DNA of 64,000 nt, from positions 1 to 64,000 of the forward strand of contig NZ_LANF01000011.1 of the NCBI RefSeq assembly GCF_000966265.1, in the 5' to 3' direction. This document shows positions 1 to 10,300 of this stretch, piece after piece (position 1 is the stretch's first letter; each line of letters starts with the position of its first letter). A model generated the notes under the pieces. That model searched no databases. It was not told where the DNA came from and was given only the letters and a program-made list of their open reading frames with translations. Made by a program: the position numbers and the translations under genes. This stretch comes from Palaeococcus ferrophilus DSM 13482 (lineage in GTDB: Archaea; Methanobacteriota_B; Thermococci; Thermococcales; Thermococcaceae).

Positions 1-93
1 GAACCCATAGTGTCTCGCGAGATTGCGGCAGAGGGTTGTGGTTCCGCTCCCCGCGAGACCGCTGACCGTGATGACTATGCCCCTCTTCGCCAT
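1..93 (-). CDS. cmk: Cytidylate kinase, N-terminal part only
   Basis: The 31 residues visible are the amino end of an archaeal (d)CMP kinase, which phosphorylates CMP and dCMP in nucleotide salvage. A P-loop of the form GLAGSGTT lies at residues 12-19, directly after a hydrophobic first strand, as in this family. The rest of the gene lies beyond the left edge. The start is taken at the ATG at 93; another in-frame ATG at 99 would add two residues, and neither has a strong ribosome binding site. The gene follows L34e by about 14 bases and is probably translated from the same transcript. The family call rests on the P-loop context and on the known L34e-cmk order in Thermococcales. Confidence 0.8.
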   Translation of the reverse strand, partial: MAKRGIVITVSGLAGSGTTTLCRNLARHYGF

Positions 94-107
94 GTTCATC
101 GCCGGTT

Positions 108-374
108 TCAGATGCTTGCCCTTACCTGCGCCTTCATGACCCTCCTCATGCACACCGGGCAGAGGTGTGGCATCGGCCTCTCGGGCCTCTTCTCGGTCTT
201 GGCGAGCTTCCTCATGCCGCTAGGCCTCTCCCTCGGGATACCGTTGAGCGGCCTTCCGCACATGGCGCAGTGGGCGATCTTTGGCTTTCTCCTCTTGAAG
301 TGAATGCTGACTCTCCCACCGGGAGTCCTCACGTACCTCTTCTTCCATGAACCTGACCTGTACATGGGCTTCAT
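108..374 (-). CDS. rpl34e: Large-subunit ribosomal protein L34e
   Basis: An 88-residue basic protein of the archaeal/eukaryotic large ribosomal subunit. Two CxxC pairs (C36/C39 and C72/C75) form a probable zinc-binding knuckle typical of L34e. The start ATG at 374 has the strong site AAGGAGGTG ten bases upstream. The 54-base gap from the preceding membrane-protein gene holds a TATA-like stretch (ACTTAAAAAGG on the minus strand near 408-418), so L34e and cmk may have their own promoter in addition to read-through from the spc cluster. Confidence 0.93.
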   Translation of the reverse strand: MKPMYRSGSWKKRYVRTPGGRVSIHFKRRKPKIAHCAMCGRPLNGIPRERPSGMRKLAKTEKRPERPMPHLCPVCMRRVMKAQVRASI

Positions 375-428
375 ATCAACACCTCCTTGCTGAGATTTGT
401 TTTTGGGTTGCCTTTTTAAGTTTTTAGC

Positions 429-950
429 TCACGCCATATCGAGCAGCTTCCTGATTATGGAGCTGACGATGTAGGATGTGAGGATGTACCATCCAAGGAA
501 ACCGAGCTCGTTTGAGTGCAGGGCAGTGGCCCTGTGGAACCAGTCAACCAGGAAGAAGTTGAAGGGTATTTTAACTATTGCGGTCTCCACGTAGTAGCGT
601 GCAAGCCACCCGTAGAAGATTATGAACATCGGGAAGCTAATGAGCATTGGCTTGAACATCGCGTCCTTCATGACCTCGTTCTGGAGCCTGAGCATCTCAA
701 GCTGCTTCTGCTGAAGTTTCTTGATCTTCTTCTCGTCTTTCTTGGCCTGTGCCTCTTTCATCTCCGCCTGAAGCTCCCTGCTCATCTGCTGGAGCTTCTT
801 CATCTTCTCCTGGTCAACGAAGTGCCTGTTGACGAAGGTGTAGAAAGTGCCCATGATTATTCCAAATATCGTGGCCACCCACAGGGGGCTCAAGCTTAAC
901 ACTATCCCGCCGAATGCGGCATCCATGGCTTCGTATATTACCTCAAGCAT
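429..950 (-). CDS. EMC3/TMCO1-family (DUF106) membrane insertase-like protein
   Basis: A 173-residue membrane protein with one N-terminal transmembrane segment (about residues 10-38), a long charged helical stretch rich in K, E, Q and M (about 45-105) and two C-terminal membrane segments. That layout is the archaeal YidC/Oxa1-related DUF106 family, thought to help insert membrane proteins. Its place just downstream of secY and adkA is the usual one and fits a role at the translocon. The ATG at 950 is chosen because GGTGGGT lies just upstream; it overlaps the end of adkA by 8 bases. An earlier in-frame start at 971 lacks such a site and would overlap adkA further. Confidence 0.88.
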   Translation of the reverse strand: MLEVIYEAMDAAFGGIVLSLSPLWVATIFGIIMGTFYTFVNRHFVDQEKMKKLQQMSRELQAEMKEAQAKKDEKKIKKLQQKQLEMLRLQNEVMKDAMFKPMLISFPMFIIFYGWLARYYVETAIVKIPFNFFLVDWFHRATALHSNELGFLGWYILTSYIVSSIIRKLLDMA

Positions 951-1536
951 ATTTACCCACCGCCAGATCAAGTATTTTTACAAGCTCCTCCACGGCCTCC
1001 TCGAGACCCTTATCCTCGTGGTTCTCAATTATCTTGATGAGAGCATCCGAGTACATGGCATATACTATGGCTGCAGCTCTGTTAAGGTCCTGGTGGCGCT
1101 TTATCTGCTCCTCCGTCTCAACGTCCCTGTCCCTCTTGAGGTCACGGAGGCGCCTTCCTAGTATCTCGCTTGGGAACGCCTCGATTATGACTATGAAGTT
1201 GGGGTTTATCGTTTTTATAACGTCCTTCGGGAATCCAAGGAGGTAACCTAGGGGCGTTCGTATGGTGCAGTGGGTGTCGAGGATCACCGGCTCCTTCTCG
1301 GCAATCTCCCTGATCTTTTCCGCCGCCCTGAGCTGGAGCTTCTTCTGGACGTCAAGGCTTAGCTTCCTCATCTCATCCCTGTGCTTCACCAGCCCCTGCT
1401 TCACCGCCTCCTCAAACATCAAATCACCGAAGTTGAGGAGTCTGTACTCTACCCTGGCCCTCTCCATGGCGCGTCTTGTTATGGTGCTCTTTCCAACACC
1501 CGGAATACCCGTGATAACCACGACGAATGAAGGCAT
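943..1536 (-). CDS. adkA: Archaeal adenylate kinase
   Basis: A 197-residue archaeal-type adenylate kinase (ATP + AMP to 2 ADP). The Walker A motif GIPGVGKST spans residues 10-18, and the C-terminal half is helical and arginine-rich, as in the archaeal family, which is distinct from bacterial Adk. GGTGGTGAG precedes the ATG at 1536. A TATA-like CTTTTAAAGG at about 1574-1585 suggests a promoter in the 98-base gap after secY. The secY-adk pairing inside the spc cluster is conserved. Confidence 0.95.
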   Translation of the reverse strand: MPSFVVVITGIPGVGKSTITRRAMERARVEYRLLNFGDLMFEEAVKQGLVKHRDEMRKLSLDVQKKLQLRAAEKIREIAEKEPVILDTHCTIRTPLGYLLGFPKDVIKTINPNFIVIIEAFPSEILGRRLRDLKRDRDVETEEQIKRHQDLNRAAAIVYAMYSDALIKIIENHEDKGLEEAVEELVKILDLAVGKYA

Positions 1537-1634
1537 GAAGTCTCACCACCAACAAGATGAAATCATGAGGGGCCCTTTAAAAGTTTTCCATGGTCGCGGC
1601 AAATTGAAAATCCAAAGGGAGAAAAGGGAAAAGC

Positions 1635-3029
1635 TCACTGGAAGAGCTTGCGGAGCATCGGGAACATTTCGCTGACCTGCTCCCTTGCTATCTCTTCGTA
1701 GAACCTGTAGAGAATACCCACCGTCAGCAGTATTCCCGTTCCAGTACCGAGGGCACCCAACAGATCCGCTGTGACCGCCACTATGGCTATGGCGAGGGAG
1801 CCCATGAAGGTCACGTAGGGGATGTACTTGTTGAGCACCCTCTCCAGTATCCTCGGGTCCCTCCTGAAGCCCGGTATCTGCATACCTGCCCTCTGAAGCT
1901 GCCTTGAGATGCTCTTAGCGTCGAGACCCGTGAGCTCAACCCAGAGGTATCCGAAGAGTATGCTGAAGGCTATCGTCATGAGTGCGTAGCCGAGCAGGTG
2001 GGGCCAGCTCGTGACGCTAAGGATGTCCCTCGGGGGCCTCGTAAAGAGGACGAAGCCGCTTATCGGGTAGCCGTTCTGGTCGAAGGTTCCAAGTATCGGG
2101 TGGCCGAACCTCTCGAGCAATCTCGCCCATAGCTGGATGTTGGAGTAGAGGGCAAAGGTGAGGATGATGGGTATGTTGCTCACGTACATGAACCTTATCG
2201 GGTACCTTCCGCGGACGGTTACTCTACCGTAGCTGAGGGGTATCTCGACGCGCATGCTCTCGAGGTAAACGACGATGAGGAAGACTATTATTGTGGCTAT
2301 GACGTTCCAGAGACCCGGGAGGTTGCCCCTGTAGAAGGCACCCCTGATGTCCCCGTGCATCAGGTACTGGAAGAACGCGGGTATTGCTCCCGCGAAGGCC
2401 TCATCTTGCGTCCCCGGGATGAAGTAGCCCGTTGCCTTGAGGGGGCTAAAGCTCCTCGTTATGACTGTCTGGGAGACACCCGCTGCGATGAACAGGCTTA
2501 TACCGCTTCCAACCCCCCACTTACTCACGAGTTCATCCATTATCATGAGCATTACTCCACCGAAGGCCAGCTGGAGCGTCACGAGTATCGCCATACTCAT
2601 CGCTAGGTCGGCTCCAACCTTACCGAAGGCACCCGCGAATACGTAGATAGCCGCCTCGAAGAAGCACATGAACACCGAGAACACCTTCTGGAGGGCCTGA
2701 TAGAACCTCCTGTCCTCGGGGTTTGAAAGGTCGAGGGGCAGTATCTCGGAACCAACAAGAAGCTGCATAATGATTCCAGCGGTGACTATGGGACCTATAC
2801 CGAGGGTGAGGATTGAACCACTCCTACCGGCGAGCACGAACCTGAGCGATGCGAAGTAGTCGGCAACCTGCTTGGGGATACCGTAGAGGGGTATCTCCGC
2901 GAGGATGAAGTATATCACGAGAACGACGCCCGTCCACGCAAGCTTCTCCTTAAGTGGAACGTGCCTCTTGGGCCTCTCAATCTCCGGAAATGCCCGTTCA
3001 ATGGCGTATACGACTTCCCTTACTCCCAT
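1635..3029 (-). CDS. secY: Protein translocase subunit SecY
   Basis: A 464-residue polytopic membrane protein, the channel-forming subunit of the Sec translocon. About ten hydrophobic segments are visible along its length, and the N-terminal amphipathic helix ([19 protein letters not shown]) is typical of archaeal SecY. The length fits the archaeal family. It lies between L15 and adkA at the distal end of the spc cluster. A pyrimidine-rich stretch follows the stop codon on the minus strand (about 1610-1634) and could act as a partial terminator. Confidence 0.97.
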   Translation of the reverse strand: MGVREVVYAIERAFPEIERPKRHVPLKEKLAWTGVVLVIYFILAEIPLYGIPKQVADYFASLRFVLAGRSGSILTLGIGPIVTAGIIMQLLVGSEILPLDLSNPEDRRFYQALQKVFSVFMCFFEAAIYVFAGAFGKVGADLAMSMAILVTLQLAFGGVMLMIMDELVSKWGVGSGISLFIAAGVSQTVITRSFSPLKATGYFIPGTQDEAFAGAIPAFFQYLMHGDIRGAFYRGNLPGLWNVIATIIVFLIVVYLESMRVEIPLSYGRVTVRGRYPIRFMYVSNIPIILTFALYSNIQLWARLLERFGHPILGTFDQNGYPISGFVLFTRPPRDILSVTSWPHLLGYALMTIAFSILFGYLWVELTGLDAKSISRQLQRAGMQIPGFRRDPRILERVLNKYIPYVTFMGSLAIAIVAVTADLLGALGTGTGILLTVGILYRFYEEIAREQVSEMFPMLRKLFQ

Positions 3030-3065
3030 GTTTTACACCCCGGGGATTTTAAATAAAGAGAGAAA

Positions 3066-3509
3066 TCAGGCGAGGAGGGCCTCTCCCCCGGCCTCCTCAA
3101 TCCTCTCCTGGGCCTTCGGGGAGAAGGCGTAGGCCTTGATGATCAGAGGCCTGCTGAGCCTGCCGGTTCCGAGAACCTTGTCCGCGAACTGGGTGGTGTC
3201 AACGATTACCCTGCCGTCCTCCTCGTAGGCGTAGCCTATGGCCATGAGCTCATCGAGGTGCTCGTCTATGAACCTGAGGTTGACCGCCACGACCTCCCTC
3301 TGGACAGCCTTGGGCCTGTGGAAGCCGCGCTTTCCGAGGTGGTCGGGCATGTACTTGATGACCCAGGTCCACTTGGCCTTGCTCCTCTTTCCAGTTCCTG
3401 CCATTCCCTTACCGCCCTTGTGACCGCCGCCGCGGTGCTTCTTCTTGCATCCCCATCCGTGAGTGTGACTCCCGCGGAGCTTCCTCACTTTTTTCTTTCT
3501 CCTGATCAT
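3066..3509 (-). CDS. rpl15: Large-subunit ribosomal protein L15
   Basis: A 147-residue protein. Its N-terminal third is very rich in K, R, G and H (residues 1-50), which is the rRNA-threading extension of L15. The ATG at 3509 is preferred because AGGTG lies six bases upstream; a GTG at 3518 is also in frame but is itself part of that binding site. The gene follows L30 and precedes secY, as in other archaeal spc clusters. Confidence 0.95.
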   Translation of the reverse strand: MIRRKKKVRKLRGSHTHGWGCKKKHRGGGHKGGKGMAGTGKRSKAKWTWVIKYMPDHLGKRGFHRPKAVQREVVAVNLRFIDEHLDELMAIGYAYEEDGRVIVDTTQFADKVLGTGRLSRPLIIKAYAFSPKAQERIEEAGGEALLA

Positions 3510-3519
3510 TGTAGACACC

Positions 3520-3984
3520 TCACATCATTCTCTCAAGGAGCTCGTTAATCTTCTCGCCGCGGTATCCGAGAGCCCCGCCCTCCTTGAAGGTCCTCTTGAT
3601 GGTCTTGTGGCCACCCCTCGGCGGGTGGAGCCTGAAGACCGGCTTGAGGCCCTCAAGGTCGCTGAGCTTCATCTCGCCGTTCACTACCTTCTCGGCGAAC
3701 TCCTCAATGCTCATCCCGAGCTTCTCCTGAACGTACTCGTCGGTGAGCCTTCTGTTGCCGCTGAGCCTGCCCCTCTTGCGGAGGAGCTTGGCGAGGGTCT
3801 CCCTGTCTATCTCGCCCCAGGTTATGTAGTCCTTTGCCTTCTGTATCATTCCCTTGTAGCTCGGGGTGTCGTCCACTATGACCATGTGGTTGACCTTGTG
3901 AAGGCGGAGCATCGCGAGGGTGTCCTTCACCTCTCTCCTCACACCGACTCTTCCCCTTACCCTAACTATAGCCACCTTTGCCAT
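3520..3984 (-). CDS. rpl30: Large-subunit ribosomal protein L30 (archaeal L7-like)
   Basis: A 154-residue archaeal/eukaryotic-type L30. It is longer than bacterial L30 because of a C-terminal extension ending in the [13 protein letters not shown] segment that is characteristic of the archaeal protein. The N-terminal ferredoxin-like core contains the typical [20 protein letters not shown] stretch. It sits 11 bases after S5 in the cluster. Confidence 0.95.
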   Translation of the reverse strand: MAKVAIVRVRGRVGVRREVKDTLAMLRLHKVNHMVIVDDTPSYKGMIQKAKDYITWGEIDRETLAKLLRKRGRLSGNRRLTDEYVQEKLGMSIEEFAEKVVNGEMKLSDLEGLKPVFRLHPPRGGHKTIKRTFKEGGALGYRGEKINELLERMM

Positions 3985-3995
3985 CTTTGCTCACC

Positions 3996-4703
3996 TCATA
4001 GCTCGAAGTTCTGTGACATCTCCCTACCGACGATTATGCCGTAGCGCTCCACCATGTCGGGCTGGATGGCAACGCGGTTGGTGTTGTAGAGGGCATCGAA
4101 GACTGCCTTGGCGAAGTTGACGGTAGTCCTCGTCTCACCGAGGGTCTGGGACCAGACGTCGTGGACACCTGCGAGGCTGAGTATCTTCTTGCCGACGTCA
4201 CCTATGACCAGTCCGAGACCGCGCGGACCGGGCATGAGCTTGACCTTAACGCTACCCTCCTTACCCTCGACGGCGAAGGGTATTGAGTGCGGCCTCCTGC
4301 ACCTGCACTCCCAGCTTCCACAGCCGCGCTTGATCTCAATGATGTTCATCTTGGCGTAGCTTATGGCCTTCCTTATGGCGATTCCAACTTCCCTTCCGTG
4401 ACCTATTCCAAGGCCGACGTAGCCGTCCCTGTTGCCAACCGCTGCCAGAACCCTGAAGCGGATTCTCCTACCGCTGTCGGTCATCCTGACGGTGAGGGCT
4501 ATGTCAAGGACCTCCTGGTTCTGCCTGTCGTTGACCTCGGGGAGGAGCACGTCAACTATCTCGGGCTCCTTTATCTGGTACCCCTTGCGGAATATCTCGT
4601 GGATGTCGGTGATCTGGCCCTCCTTGACGAGCTGGCCGAGCTTGGTCCTCGGCTGCCACTCCTCTAAAACCCTCTGAGCGTACTCATTCCAGTTCTGGCT
4701 CAT
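3996..4703 (-). CDS. rps5: Small-subunit ribosomal protein S5
   Basis: A 235-residue archaeal/eukaryotic-type S5 (homologous to eukaryotic uS5). The double-stranded-RNA-binding-like N domain includes the signature region [19 protein letters not shown], and the C domain continues with [20 protein letters not shown]. Small-subunit proteins S5 and S4 set decoding accuracy. It lies between L18 and L30 with only short gaps. Confidence 0.96.
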   Translation of the reverse strand: MSQNWNEYAQRVLEEWQPRTKLGQLVKEGQITDIHEIFRKGYQIKEPEIVDVLLPEVNDRQNQEVLDIALTVRMTDSGRRIRFRVLAAVGNRDGYVGLGIGHGREVGIAIRKAISYAKMNIIEIKRGCGSWECRCRRPHSIPFAVEGKEGSVKVKLMPGPRGLGLVIGDVGKKILSLAGVHDVWSQTLGETRTTVNFAKAVFDALYNTNRVAIQPDMVERYGIIVGREMSQNFEL

Positions 4704-4709
4704 CTCTCA

Positions 4710-5306
4710 TCACTCCCCATACTTCTCCTCTATTCTCGCCTTCACTTCGTCGAAGTGCTCGGGGAGCCTCTCAGGCTCGAGGCCCTTGACGAGGTATCCC
4801 GAGAACTGCCTCCTGTAGAGGTTCTCGTCCTCCTCCTTGAGGGCCTTGGCGTACTCTGCGATGGTCTCTCCCCTGATCCTGTCGTCGCCCGGGTATATCT
4901 CCTCGCTGTGGGGGACGTCGAGGCCAGCGTCAACCGCACCCTTGAGGACAGCGAAGATGCTTGAGCCCCTCACGGGTGGGTTGAGTCCTATATCGAGGAT
5001 TGCCTCCTCTATTCCGGCCTTCTTGGCCTTGTAGCCGAGGAGGAGCCCCACGAGGTAGGCGCTCGGCGTATTACCTCCATGGCCCTTCCAGCCGAATTCC
5101 CTCATGAGCTCCCTCGTGTGGGCCGAAACCAAAGTCCTGTCCCCCTCGGGAGCGTACACCACTATCTGGGCGATGTGGTGGTTGAGGCTCTTTCTCACAA
5201 CGAGCCTCGGCTTCCCGGACTTGAGCATCGCAAGGCGCTTGTGATAGTTAGTCTTACCCTCTCTCCTCCTTCTGAATGGAACCCTATACCTTGGTCCGTG
5301 AGCCAT
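4710..5306 (-). CDS. rpl18: Large-subunit ribosomal protein L18
   Basis: A 198-residue archaeal/eukaryotic-type L18 (eukaryotic L5-like), which binds 5S rRNA in the central protuberance together with L5. The basic N-terminus ([20 protein letters not shown]) and the C-terminal extension, absent from bacterial L18, are both present. It is followed after six bases by S5. Confidence 0.95.
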   Translation of the reverse strand: MAHGPRYRVPFRRRREGKTNYHKRLAMLKSGKPRLVVRKSLNHHIAQIVVYAPEGDRTLVSAHTRELMREFGWKGHGGNTPSAYLVGLLLGYKAKKAGIEEAILDIGLNPPVRGSSIFAVLKGAVDAGLDVPHSEEIYPGDDRIRGETIAEYAKALKEEDENLYRRQFSGYLVKGLEPERLPEHFDEVKARIEEKYGE

Positions 5307-5311
5307 TCATA

Positions 5312-5758
5312 TCACCTCTTCAATATTCCTCTCTCTTCCATGAACAGGTAGAGCTGGTGCTTGCTCTTGAACTGTCCACCCTTGGCCCTTATGTAGAGGT
5401 TCCTGTAGGTGTGGGCGTCGAGCTTGCCCTCGGCCTTGAGCTTCCTCAGCTCCTTCCTGAGGGCCCTTATGGTCATTATCCAGCGCTCCTTCTTGCCCAT
5501 CCTTGCTGTCTTCTTACCCTTCCTGCTTCCAGGACCGCGGTGGCGGCCCTTCTTCTTGGCCTCGAGTTTGACCTTAGTCCTGTACCTGTTCTGCCCCTTC
5601 ATGGGCTTCTTCTTGATGACGCCCTCGTCTATGAGCCTTCTGATGTCCTCCCTTGTGATGGCCGCGGAGATATCCTCAAGTCTCTCCGGGTCAAACCAGA
5701 CCCTGTTCTCGCCACACTTAAGGAGTTCAGCAGCGATTCTCCTCTGAGTCTTGAGCAT
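5312..5758 (-). CDS. rpl19e: Large-subunit ribosomal protein L19e
   Basis: A 148-residue L19e, found only in archaea and eukaryotes. The helical N-terminal part ([21 protein letters not shown]) and the lysine/arginine-rich middle (about residues 55-90) are typical. The ATG at 5758 is chosen because GAGGTGA lies seven bases upstream; the in-frame GTG at 5767 is inside that site and would overlap L32e. Confidence 0.95.
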   Translation of the reverse strand: MLKTQRRIAAELLKCGENRVWFDPERLEDISAAITREDIRRLIDEGVIKKKPMKGQNRYRTKVKLEAKKKGRHRGPGSRKGKKTARMGKKERWIMTIRALRKELRKLKAEGKLDAHTYRNLYIRAKGGQFKSKHQLYLFMEERGILKR

Positions 5759-5763
5759 GAGCT

Positions 5764-6144
5764 TCACCTCGCGTTAAGCACCTTAATACCCAATTCCTTA
5801 GCCCTCTCGACTATGAGCTCCCTCTTCTTCTTGCCGACGGTTGCCGCTATCCTCGCTGCCTGCCTGCTCGGGTCGAGAGCTTCGAGTTCTTTGACGTTGT
5901 GGACAAGGACGTCCTCGTAGCCGCTCGGGTGGAGACCGCGAACGAGCCTTGGTGAGCGCCAGCCTACGCTGACAAGGGCGGGCTTGCCCTTCCACTTCAT
6001 CCTCATCTTGCTGTCAATTCCCTTGGGCCTGCGCCACTTGGGGTTGTTCTTGAAGCGTGGGTACCTCCACCACTCCTGCCTGCGGAATTCGGGCTTCTTC
6101 CTCTTGATCTTGGCCCTCAACCTTAAGAGTCTCGCTTTCTCCAT
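5764..6144 (-). CDS. rpl32e: Large-subunit ribosomal protein L32e
   Basis: A 126-residue L32e. The family core is seen in [23 protein letters not shown] and in the GIDSKMR segment that follows it. The C-terminal half carries the conserved [14 protein letters not shown] stretch. The ATG at 6144 follows GAGGTGA by a normal distance; a GTG nine bases earlier is less likely. The gene sits between L6 and L19e, the normal archaeal position. Confidence 0.95.
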   Translation of the reverse strand: MEKARLLRLRAKIKRKKPEFRRQEWWRYPRFKNNPKWRRPKGIDSKMRMKWKGKPALVSVGWRSPRLVRGLHPSGYEDVLVHNVKELEALDPSRQAARIAATVGKKKRELIVERAKELGIKVLNAR

Positions 6145-6154
6145 CTCTCTCACC

Positions 6155-6709
6155 TCAGAACTTTATCGGCTTCCCGGCCTTCTCCACGATGTAGATACCA
6201 TCCTGGAAGACCCTTCTATCCCTGCCCCTAACCTTCGTGGCCTGCTCGATGTTGGCAGCGGTCTGGCCGGCCTTCTCCCTGTCTATGCTTTCCACTATAA
6301 GCTCGCTTCCCATGACCTTGACGGTGACTCCCGGGAGTATCTTGGCCCTCCTGGGGGCGCGCTCACCGAGGAAGTTCTCGATGAGAACCTCGTCGCCCTG
6401 AACCTTGACGGTCATCGGGAAGTGGCTGTAGACTACCTTGAGCTTGTAGGTGAAGCCCTCGGTGACGCCCTTTATCATGTTGGCTATGTGGGCCTTGAAG
6501 GTCCTGGCTATGGCTATGTCCCTCCTCCTCGGGAACTCCTTGTAGACTATTACCTTGCCGTCCTCGGTGAAGATTTTAACGCCCGGGTACTTGAGCTCCC
6601 TCTCGAGCTCGCCCTTGGGGCCCTTGACCTTCACGACGTTACCGCTAACCTCAACGCTCACTCCCTCTGGAATCGCAACCTCTTCCTTTACCCACGCATC
6701 AACTGGCAT
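6155..6709 (-). CDS. rpl6: Large-subunit ribosomal protein L6
   Basis: A 184-residue L6 with the two similar alpha/beta domains of the family. The first begins [21 protein letters not shown], and the second contains the segment [27 protein letters not shown]. The start ATG at 6709 is preceded by AGGTGAGAGCG. The short gaps to S8 and L32e indicate one transcript. Confidence 0.95.
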   Translation of the reverse strand: MPVDAWVKEEVAIPEGVSVEVSGNVVKVKGPKGELERELKYPGVKIFTEDGKVIVYKEFPRRRDIAIARTFKAHIANMIKGVTEGFTYKLKVVYSHFPMTVKVQGDEVLIENFLGERAPRRAKILPGVTVKVMGSELIVESIDREKAGQTAANIEQATKVRGRDRRVFQDGIYIVEKAGKPIKF

Positions 6710-6719
6710 CGCTCTCACC

Positions 6720-7112
6720 TCAGTAGACGTAAGCTATCAGCCTTCCACCGATGCCCTTCTCCCTGGCCTCCTTGTGGGTCATGAGACCCTGGGAGGTCGA
6801 GACGATGAGGAGGCCGAAGTCGAAGGCCGGGAGGAAGCGCTTCTCCCACTTCTCGTAGTCCCTCGCCTTAACGGGGAAGCGTGGCTTTATGGCACCGGTC
6901 CTGTTGATCTTTCCTATGAGCTGCACCCTGTAGATGCCGGCCCTTCCATCGTCAATGAACTCGAACTCGCCCACGTAGCCGTTCTCCTGCATGACGCGGA
7001 GAACCTCTCCTATGAGCTTGGAGGCCGGCTTTATGTAGACCTCCTTCTTTCCAACCCTCTCACTGTTCGTCATGTGTGATAATGCATTCGCCAACGGGTC
7101 AAGTAAAGTCAT
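6720..7112 (-). CDS. rps8: Small-subunit ribosomal protein S8
   Basis: A 130-residue archaeal S8, a primary 16S rRNA binder of the platform. The N-terminal [20 protein letters not shown] and the C-terminal [19 protein letters not shown] are diagnostic. The ATG at 7112 has GAGGTGGTGGGAG directly upstream and is preferred over the GTG at 7127, which would overlap the S14 gene. Confidence 0.95.
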   Translation of the reverse strand: MTLLDPLANALSHMTNSERVGKKEVYIKPASKLIGEVLRVMQENGYVGEFEFIDDGRAGIYRVQLIGKINRTGAIKPRFPVKARDYEKWEKRFLPAFDFGLLIVSTSQGLMTHKEAREKGIGGRLIAYVY

Positions 7113-7123
7113 CTCCCACCACC

Positions 7124-7294
7124 TCACTCGTACTTCTTAAAGCCCAGCCTGGGGGCCATCTCTCTAAAGCAGTGCCTGCAGAGCATCAGTCCGTGTATCC
7201 TGATGACCGGGCCAAACTGGCCGCACCTAACACATCTCCTCGCGCCCTTACCAAACTTTCTCGGCTTTCTCTTGTTGTAATCGGCCTTCGCCAT
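7124..7294 (-). CDS. rps14: Small-subunit ribosomal protein S14, zinc-binding type
   Basis: A small 56-residue gene fully supported by translation: it begins [17 protein letters not shown], ends [10 protein letters not shown] and stops at 7124. Four cysteines in two CxxC pairs (RCVRCG and LCRHC) form the zinc site of the archaeal type-Z S14. The gene fills the gap between L5 and S8, its expected place in the spc order. Confidence 0.95.
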   Translation of the reverse strand: MAKADYNKRKPRKFGKGARRCVRCGQFGPVIRIHGLMLCRHCFREMAPRLGFKKYE

Positions 7295-7297
7295 CCA

Positions 7298-7837
7298 TCA
7301 TCCCTCCACGATAACACCAAACTCCTCCTGCATGAACACGATACCCTCTTCCTTGGTGAGCTTGTGCTTGGTCGGGATGTGGTGCCTCCTCTTCCTCCTC
7401 TTGGCAACCCTGAATCCGGGCCTCTCGAGGGTAACGCAGACGTCCATACCGAAGATACCTATCTCCGGGTCGTACTCGACGCCGGGTATGTTGATGTGCT
7501 CGGCAATGCCGAAGCAGAGGTTTCCGTGCTCGTCGAAGTTGCTCGCCTTGACCTTGTTGTCAACTGCAGCGAGGAGCCTCTTCAGCATCTCGTAGGCCTT
7601 CTCGCCGCGGAGGGTGACCTTAACCGCTATCGGCTCTCCGCGCCTGATTCCAAAGTCCCTGTTGGTCTGCTTGGCCCTCCTCCTTATGGGCTTCTGGCCG
7701 ACGAGGTTTTCGAGCATCGTCTCGGCCTTAGTTAAGCGCTCACCGCTCTCGCCAACGCCTATGTTAATCGTGACCTTCGCAATCCTGGGCTTTCTCATCG
7801 GGTGAGCTTCCCAGTCCTTCAATATGGCTTCCTTCAT
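7298..7837 (-). CDS. rpl5: Large-subunit ribosomal protein L5
   Basis: A 179-residue L5, a 5S rRNA-binding protein of the central protuberance. Visible family features are the strand [14 protein letters not shown], the loop [25 protein letters not shown], and the C-terminal [15 protein letters not shown] of the archaeal/eukaryotic version. It overlaps nothing and is followed three bases later by S14. Confidence 0.95.
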   Translation of the reverse strand: MKEAILKDWEAHPMRKPRIAKVTINIGVGESGERLTKAETMLENLVGQKPIRRRAKQTNRDFGIRRGEPIAVKVTLRGEKAYEMLKRLLAAVDNKVKASNFDEHGNLCFGIAEHINIPGVEYDPEIGIFGMDVCVTLERPGFRVAKRRKRRHHIPTKHKLTKEEGIVFMQEEFGVIVEG

Positions 7838-7848
7838 CTCGCTTCACC

Positions 7849-8595
7849 TCATGGCAGTGAAATCTTGGGGGAGTCCTTTCCAATAACGATGGCGTACTCC
7901 TTGAGGGTGTCGAAGAGCTCTCCCTCTTCGTCCTCGATGGTTATAACGTCCGGCCATCCAGCCGGGAAGTGCCTGACCTCAACTATCTTACCCTTCCTCG
8001 CGACGTTCTTACCCTGGGTAACGAAGACGTAGGCGCCGACCTCGAAGGGCAGTATCTCGACTATCTCGCGCTCCGGCATCTGCATTAGGAGCGTGTCGTA
8101 GGTGTGGTACTTGTCCTTGGTCTCGTCGGTAAGGGAGCTGAGCCTCACGAGGTGGTTGCTTCCGTCGTGGAGGTTGAGCTGTATGTGTCCGCCCTTGACC
8201 ATGCGCTTGTTGTTTATCCTGAGGGGCTTGATCTTGGCCTCCTCCTCGCTTATCGGGTGGAGTATGAGCTTGCCTATCCTGTTGGGAAGAACGCGGTAGT
8301 GCTCTCCCGTGGCGGGGATGGAAACGACGTCCATGATACCCACGGGGAAGCGGTAGTCCTTCCTGACCTTGCCATCGACGAGGACCTTGCCCTCGTTGAG
8401 TATCTTCCTTGCCTCCCTTCCGGTCTTGGCGTAGCCGAGGTAGTCCCTGACTATGTAGAGGAGCGGTATTGAGGTTCTCATTGAGTGCGGGCCGGGGCTA
8501 GGCCTGACGGCCCACTTGTAGGTCTTTCTCTCGATGTACCAGGAAGTTGGAGCGGCAAGCCTCTTAAGGTGTCTCCTAGCTCCTTTCTTCGCCAT
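7849..8595 (-). CDS. rps4e: Small-subunit ribosomal protein S4e
   Basis: A 248-residue S4e, found in archaea and eukaryotes. The N-terminal [15 protein letters not shown] is followed by an S4-type RNA-binding region ([21 protein letters not shown]) and a C-terminal KOW-like segment ([19 protein letters not shown]). The ATG at 8595 is used; a GTG at 8601 would begin inside the end of L24. Confidence 0.95.
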   Translation of the reverse strand: MAKKGARRHLKRLAAPTSWYIERKTYKWAVRPSPGPHSMRTSIPLLYIVRDYLGYAKTGREARKILNEGKVLVDGKVRKDYRFPVGIMDVVSIPATGEHYRVLPNRIGKLILHPISEEEAKIKPLRINNKRMVKGGHIQLNLHDGSNHLVRLSSLTDETKDKYHTYDTLLMQMPEREIVEILPFEVGAYVFVTQGKNVARKGKIVEVRHFPAGWPDVITIEDEEGELFDTLKEYAIVIGKDSPKISLP

Positions 8596-8597
8596 AT

Positions 8598-8960
8598 TCA
8601 CGCCCTCCTCTCAATTATCTTCTTCCTTCTCTCATCGTCGAGGTTGAGCTCAACTATCATGACGTTGGACGGGTGAAGCGGGTAGAACACCTCTGTCCCG
8701 TTGACCTTCTTCTGGGTGACTCCCTCCACGTTTATGCGGTAGCGCTTGAGGTCAACCTCAACGACCTTACCCTCGTGGCCCTTGAAGTCGCCCCTCATGA
8801 CCTTAACCTTGTCCCCCACCCTTACGGGCATGTTCCTCACGCTGAACTTCTCCCTGAGCTCCTTGCTCAGGGGGGCAGCCATTATCTTCTGCCTGAGGTG
8901 AAGGGGAGCATTGTAAAGGAACTTCCTCTGCTTCTTGGGCTGCTTACTCTTTATCTTCAT
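8598..8960 (-). CDS. rpl24: Large-subunit ribosomal protein L24
   Basis: A 120-residue archaeal/eukaryotic L24 (eukaryotic L26-like). A KOW motif is visible in the stretch around [19 protein letters not shown]. The ATG at 8960 has GAGGTGAGAGAG upstream. The stop codon lies two bases before the S4e start, indicating coupled translation. Confidence 0.95.
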   Translation of the reverse strand: MKIKSKQPKKQRKFLYNAPLHLRQKIMAAPLSKELREKFSVRNMPVRVGDKVKVMRGDFKGHEGKVVEVDLKRYRINVEGVTQKKVNGTEVFYPLHPSNVMIVELNLDDERRKKIIERRA

Positions 8961-8970
8961 CTCTCTCACC

Positions 8971-9396
8971 TCACAATATCGTGCTCGCTATGCTTCCGAG
9001 CCTGACCCACTTCTCGGCGGCCTCCCTCGCTATGGGGCCCCTGATCTCGGTTCCCCTGGGCACGCCCTCCGGGGTTGTCACGACGGCGGCGTTGTCCTCG
9101 AACTTAACGCGCATGCCGTCAAGCCTCTTGTACTCCTTCCTCTGCCTGACTATAATCGCTCTAACGACCTGGTGCCTTATGTCGGGCCTTCCCTTCTTGA
9201 CCCTCGCTATGACCATGTCACCAACGCCGGCTGAAGCCAGCCTCCTCCTGGTGCCCTTGTAGCCAACGACGCCTATGATCTGGAGTATCTTGGCACCGCT
9301 GTTGTCGGCGCACTTGAGGTAGGCCCCAACGGGGAGAGCGCGGGTCGGTCTCACGGGGCTGAGTCCCCTGGTAGCACCTGCACCCTTCTTCGCCAT
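8971..9396 (-). CDS. rpl14: Large-subunit ribosomal protein L14
   Basis: A 141-residue L14 with an archaeal N-terminal extension (about 25 residues, Arg- and Gly-rich). The five-stranded barrel that follows contains [20 protein letters not shown] and the basic [19 protein letters not shown] segment. L14 lies at the subunit interface. It lies four bases after S17. Confidence 0.96.
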   Translation of the reverse strand: MAKKGAGATRGLSPVRPTRALPVGAYLKCADNSGAKILQIIGVVGYKGTRRRLASAGVGDMVIARVKKGRPDIRHQVVRAIIVRQRKEYKRLDGMRVKFEDNAAVVTTPEGVPRGTEIRGPIAREAAEKWVRLGSIASTIL

Positions 9397-9400
9397 GGTC

Positions 9401-9736
9401 TCACACCTCCTCGGCGCGCTTGGTTATGGCAACAACAACAAAGCTCTTTGTCTTGCTGAGCGGTCTGGTCTCCGCGATGAGCACCCTGTCACCAACCTTG
9501 GCGTCAATGCACTCTGGGTTGTAGGCGTGTATCCTGCTCCTCCTGAGCTCGTAACGCTCGTACTTCTTGAGGTAGCGGTAGTGCTGCATCTCAACCGTCA
9601 CGCTCTTCTTGGCCTTGTCGCTCACGACCACTCCTTCCAGCACCCTGCCGTGGACCCTGGTGTGTCCGTGCCAGGGGCACTTGGGATCATTGCAAGTTTT
9701 CTCGGGGGCTTTCACACCCAATCCGATGTCTCTCAT
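9401..9736 (-). CDS. rps17: Small-subunit ribosomal protein S17
   Basis: A 111-residue archaeal S17 with an OB fold. The N-terminal extension ([21 protein letters not shown]) contains two cysteines and two histidines and is typical of the archaeal/eukaryotic S11/S17 version. The ATG at 9736 follows GAGGTGGAGAAG. It overlaps the end of the RNase P protein gene by four bases. Confidence 0.94.
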   Translation of the reverse strand: MRDIGLGVKAPEKTCNDPKCPWHGHTRVHGRVLEGVVVSDKAKKSVTVEMQHYRYLKKYERYELRRSRIHAYNPECIDAKVGDRVLIAETRPLSKTKSFVVVAITKRAEEV

Positions 9737-9999
9737 CTTCTCCACCTCTTTTTCAATCTCATCTCGGGTCTTCCAACCAGCTCCTTCCCATCCACTATGA
9801 TTTTTCTATCGCCAGCTTCGAACTCCATCACGACCTGGTCCTTGGGAACGGTGTAGAGCCGTTCCCCCAGGATTTTGAGGGTGTTCTTCGTCTCGTCTAT
9901 CACGTACCCCTCTATTCCGATAAACCCCAGATGAGGGCTTTTTATGACCTTCGCTTTGAGTCCTATGAGCTCGTGCCATATTAAGGTTTTCGGAGTCAC
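9733..9999 (-). CDS. rnp1: Ribonuclease P protein component 1 (Rpp29/Pop4-like)
   Basis: A protein subunit of archaeal RNase P, which matures the 5' end of tRNA. The Sm-like core is visible from about [17 protein letters not shown] through [14 protein letters not shown] to the end KKRWRR. The GTG at 9999 overlaps the SUI1 stop codon (GTGA) and gives 88 residues, as expected for translational coupling. A longer reading from an ATG at 10110 gives 125 residues, but the additional 37 residues would be an out-of-frame translation of the SUI1 gene. From memory, Pyrococcus annotations use the longer form. The family assignment is firm; the start is not. Confidence 0.85.
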   Translation of the reverse strand: MTPKTLIWHELIGLKAKVIKSPHLGFIGIEGYVIDETKNTLKILGERLYTVPKDQVVMEFEAGDRKIIVDGKELVGRPEMRLKKRWRR

Positions 10000-10292
10000 T
10001 CTATCTCTATGAGGTCCTCTGAAAACCCAAGCTCCACTAGGAGTTTCTTGATCCTGTCCCTGTGGTCGCCCTGGAGCTCTATCCTTCCGTTCTTTGCGGT
10101 TCCGCCACATGCCAGCTTACCTTTGAGTGTTTTTGCAATCTTATCGAGGTCGAACTCCCTCTCGTCTATACCGTCAACGATGGTCTTGAGCTTCCCGTAG
10201 CGTCCCTTCTCGATGTACACCCTAATCCTCTGCTGCTCCTTCACGACCTCCTTGAACAACATCTCATCTATGGGGTTTACGATTCTCGGCAT
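9996..10292 (-). CDS. Translation initiation factor SUI1/aIF1
   Basis: A 98-residue SUI1/eIF1-family protein that monitors start-codon selection on the small ribosomal subunit. The family core [20 protein letters not shown] is followed by [10 protein letters not shown]. The gene lies between L29 and the RNase P protein gene, the usual Thermococcales arrangement, and its stop codon overlaps the probable GTG start of rnp1. Confidence 0.94.
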   Translation of the reverse strand: MPRIVNPIDEMLFKEVVKEQQRIRVYIEKGRYGKLKTIVDGIDEREFDLDKIAKTLKGKLACGGTAKNGRIELQGDHRDRIKKLLVELGFSEDLIEIE

Positions 10293-10300
10293 TACCTACC

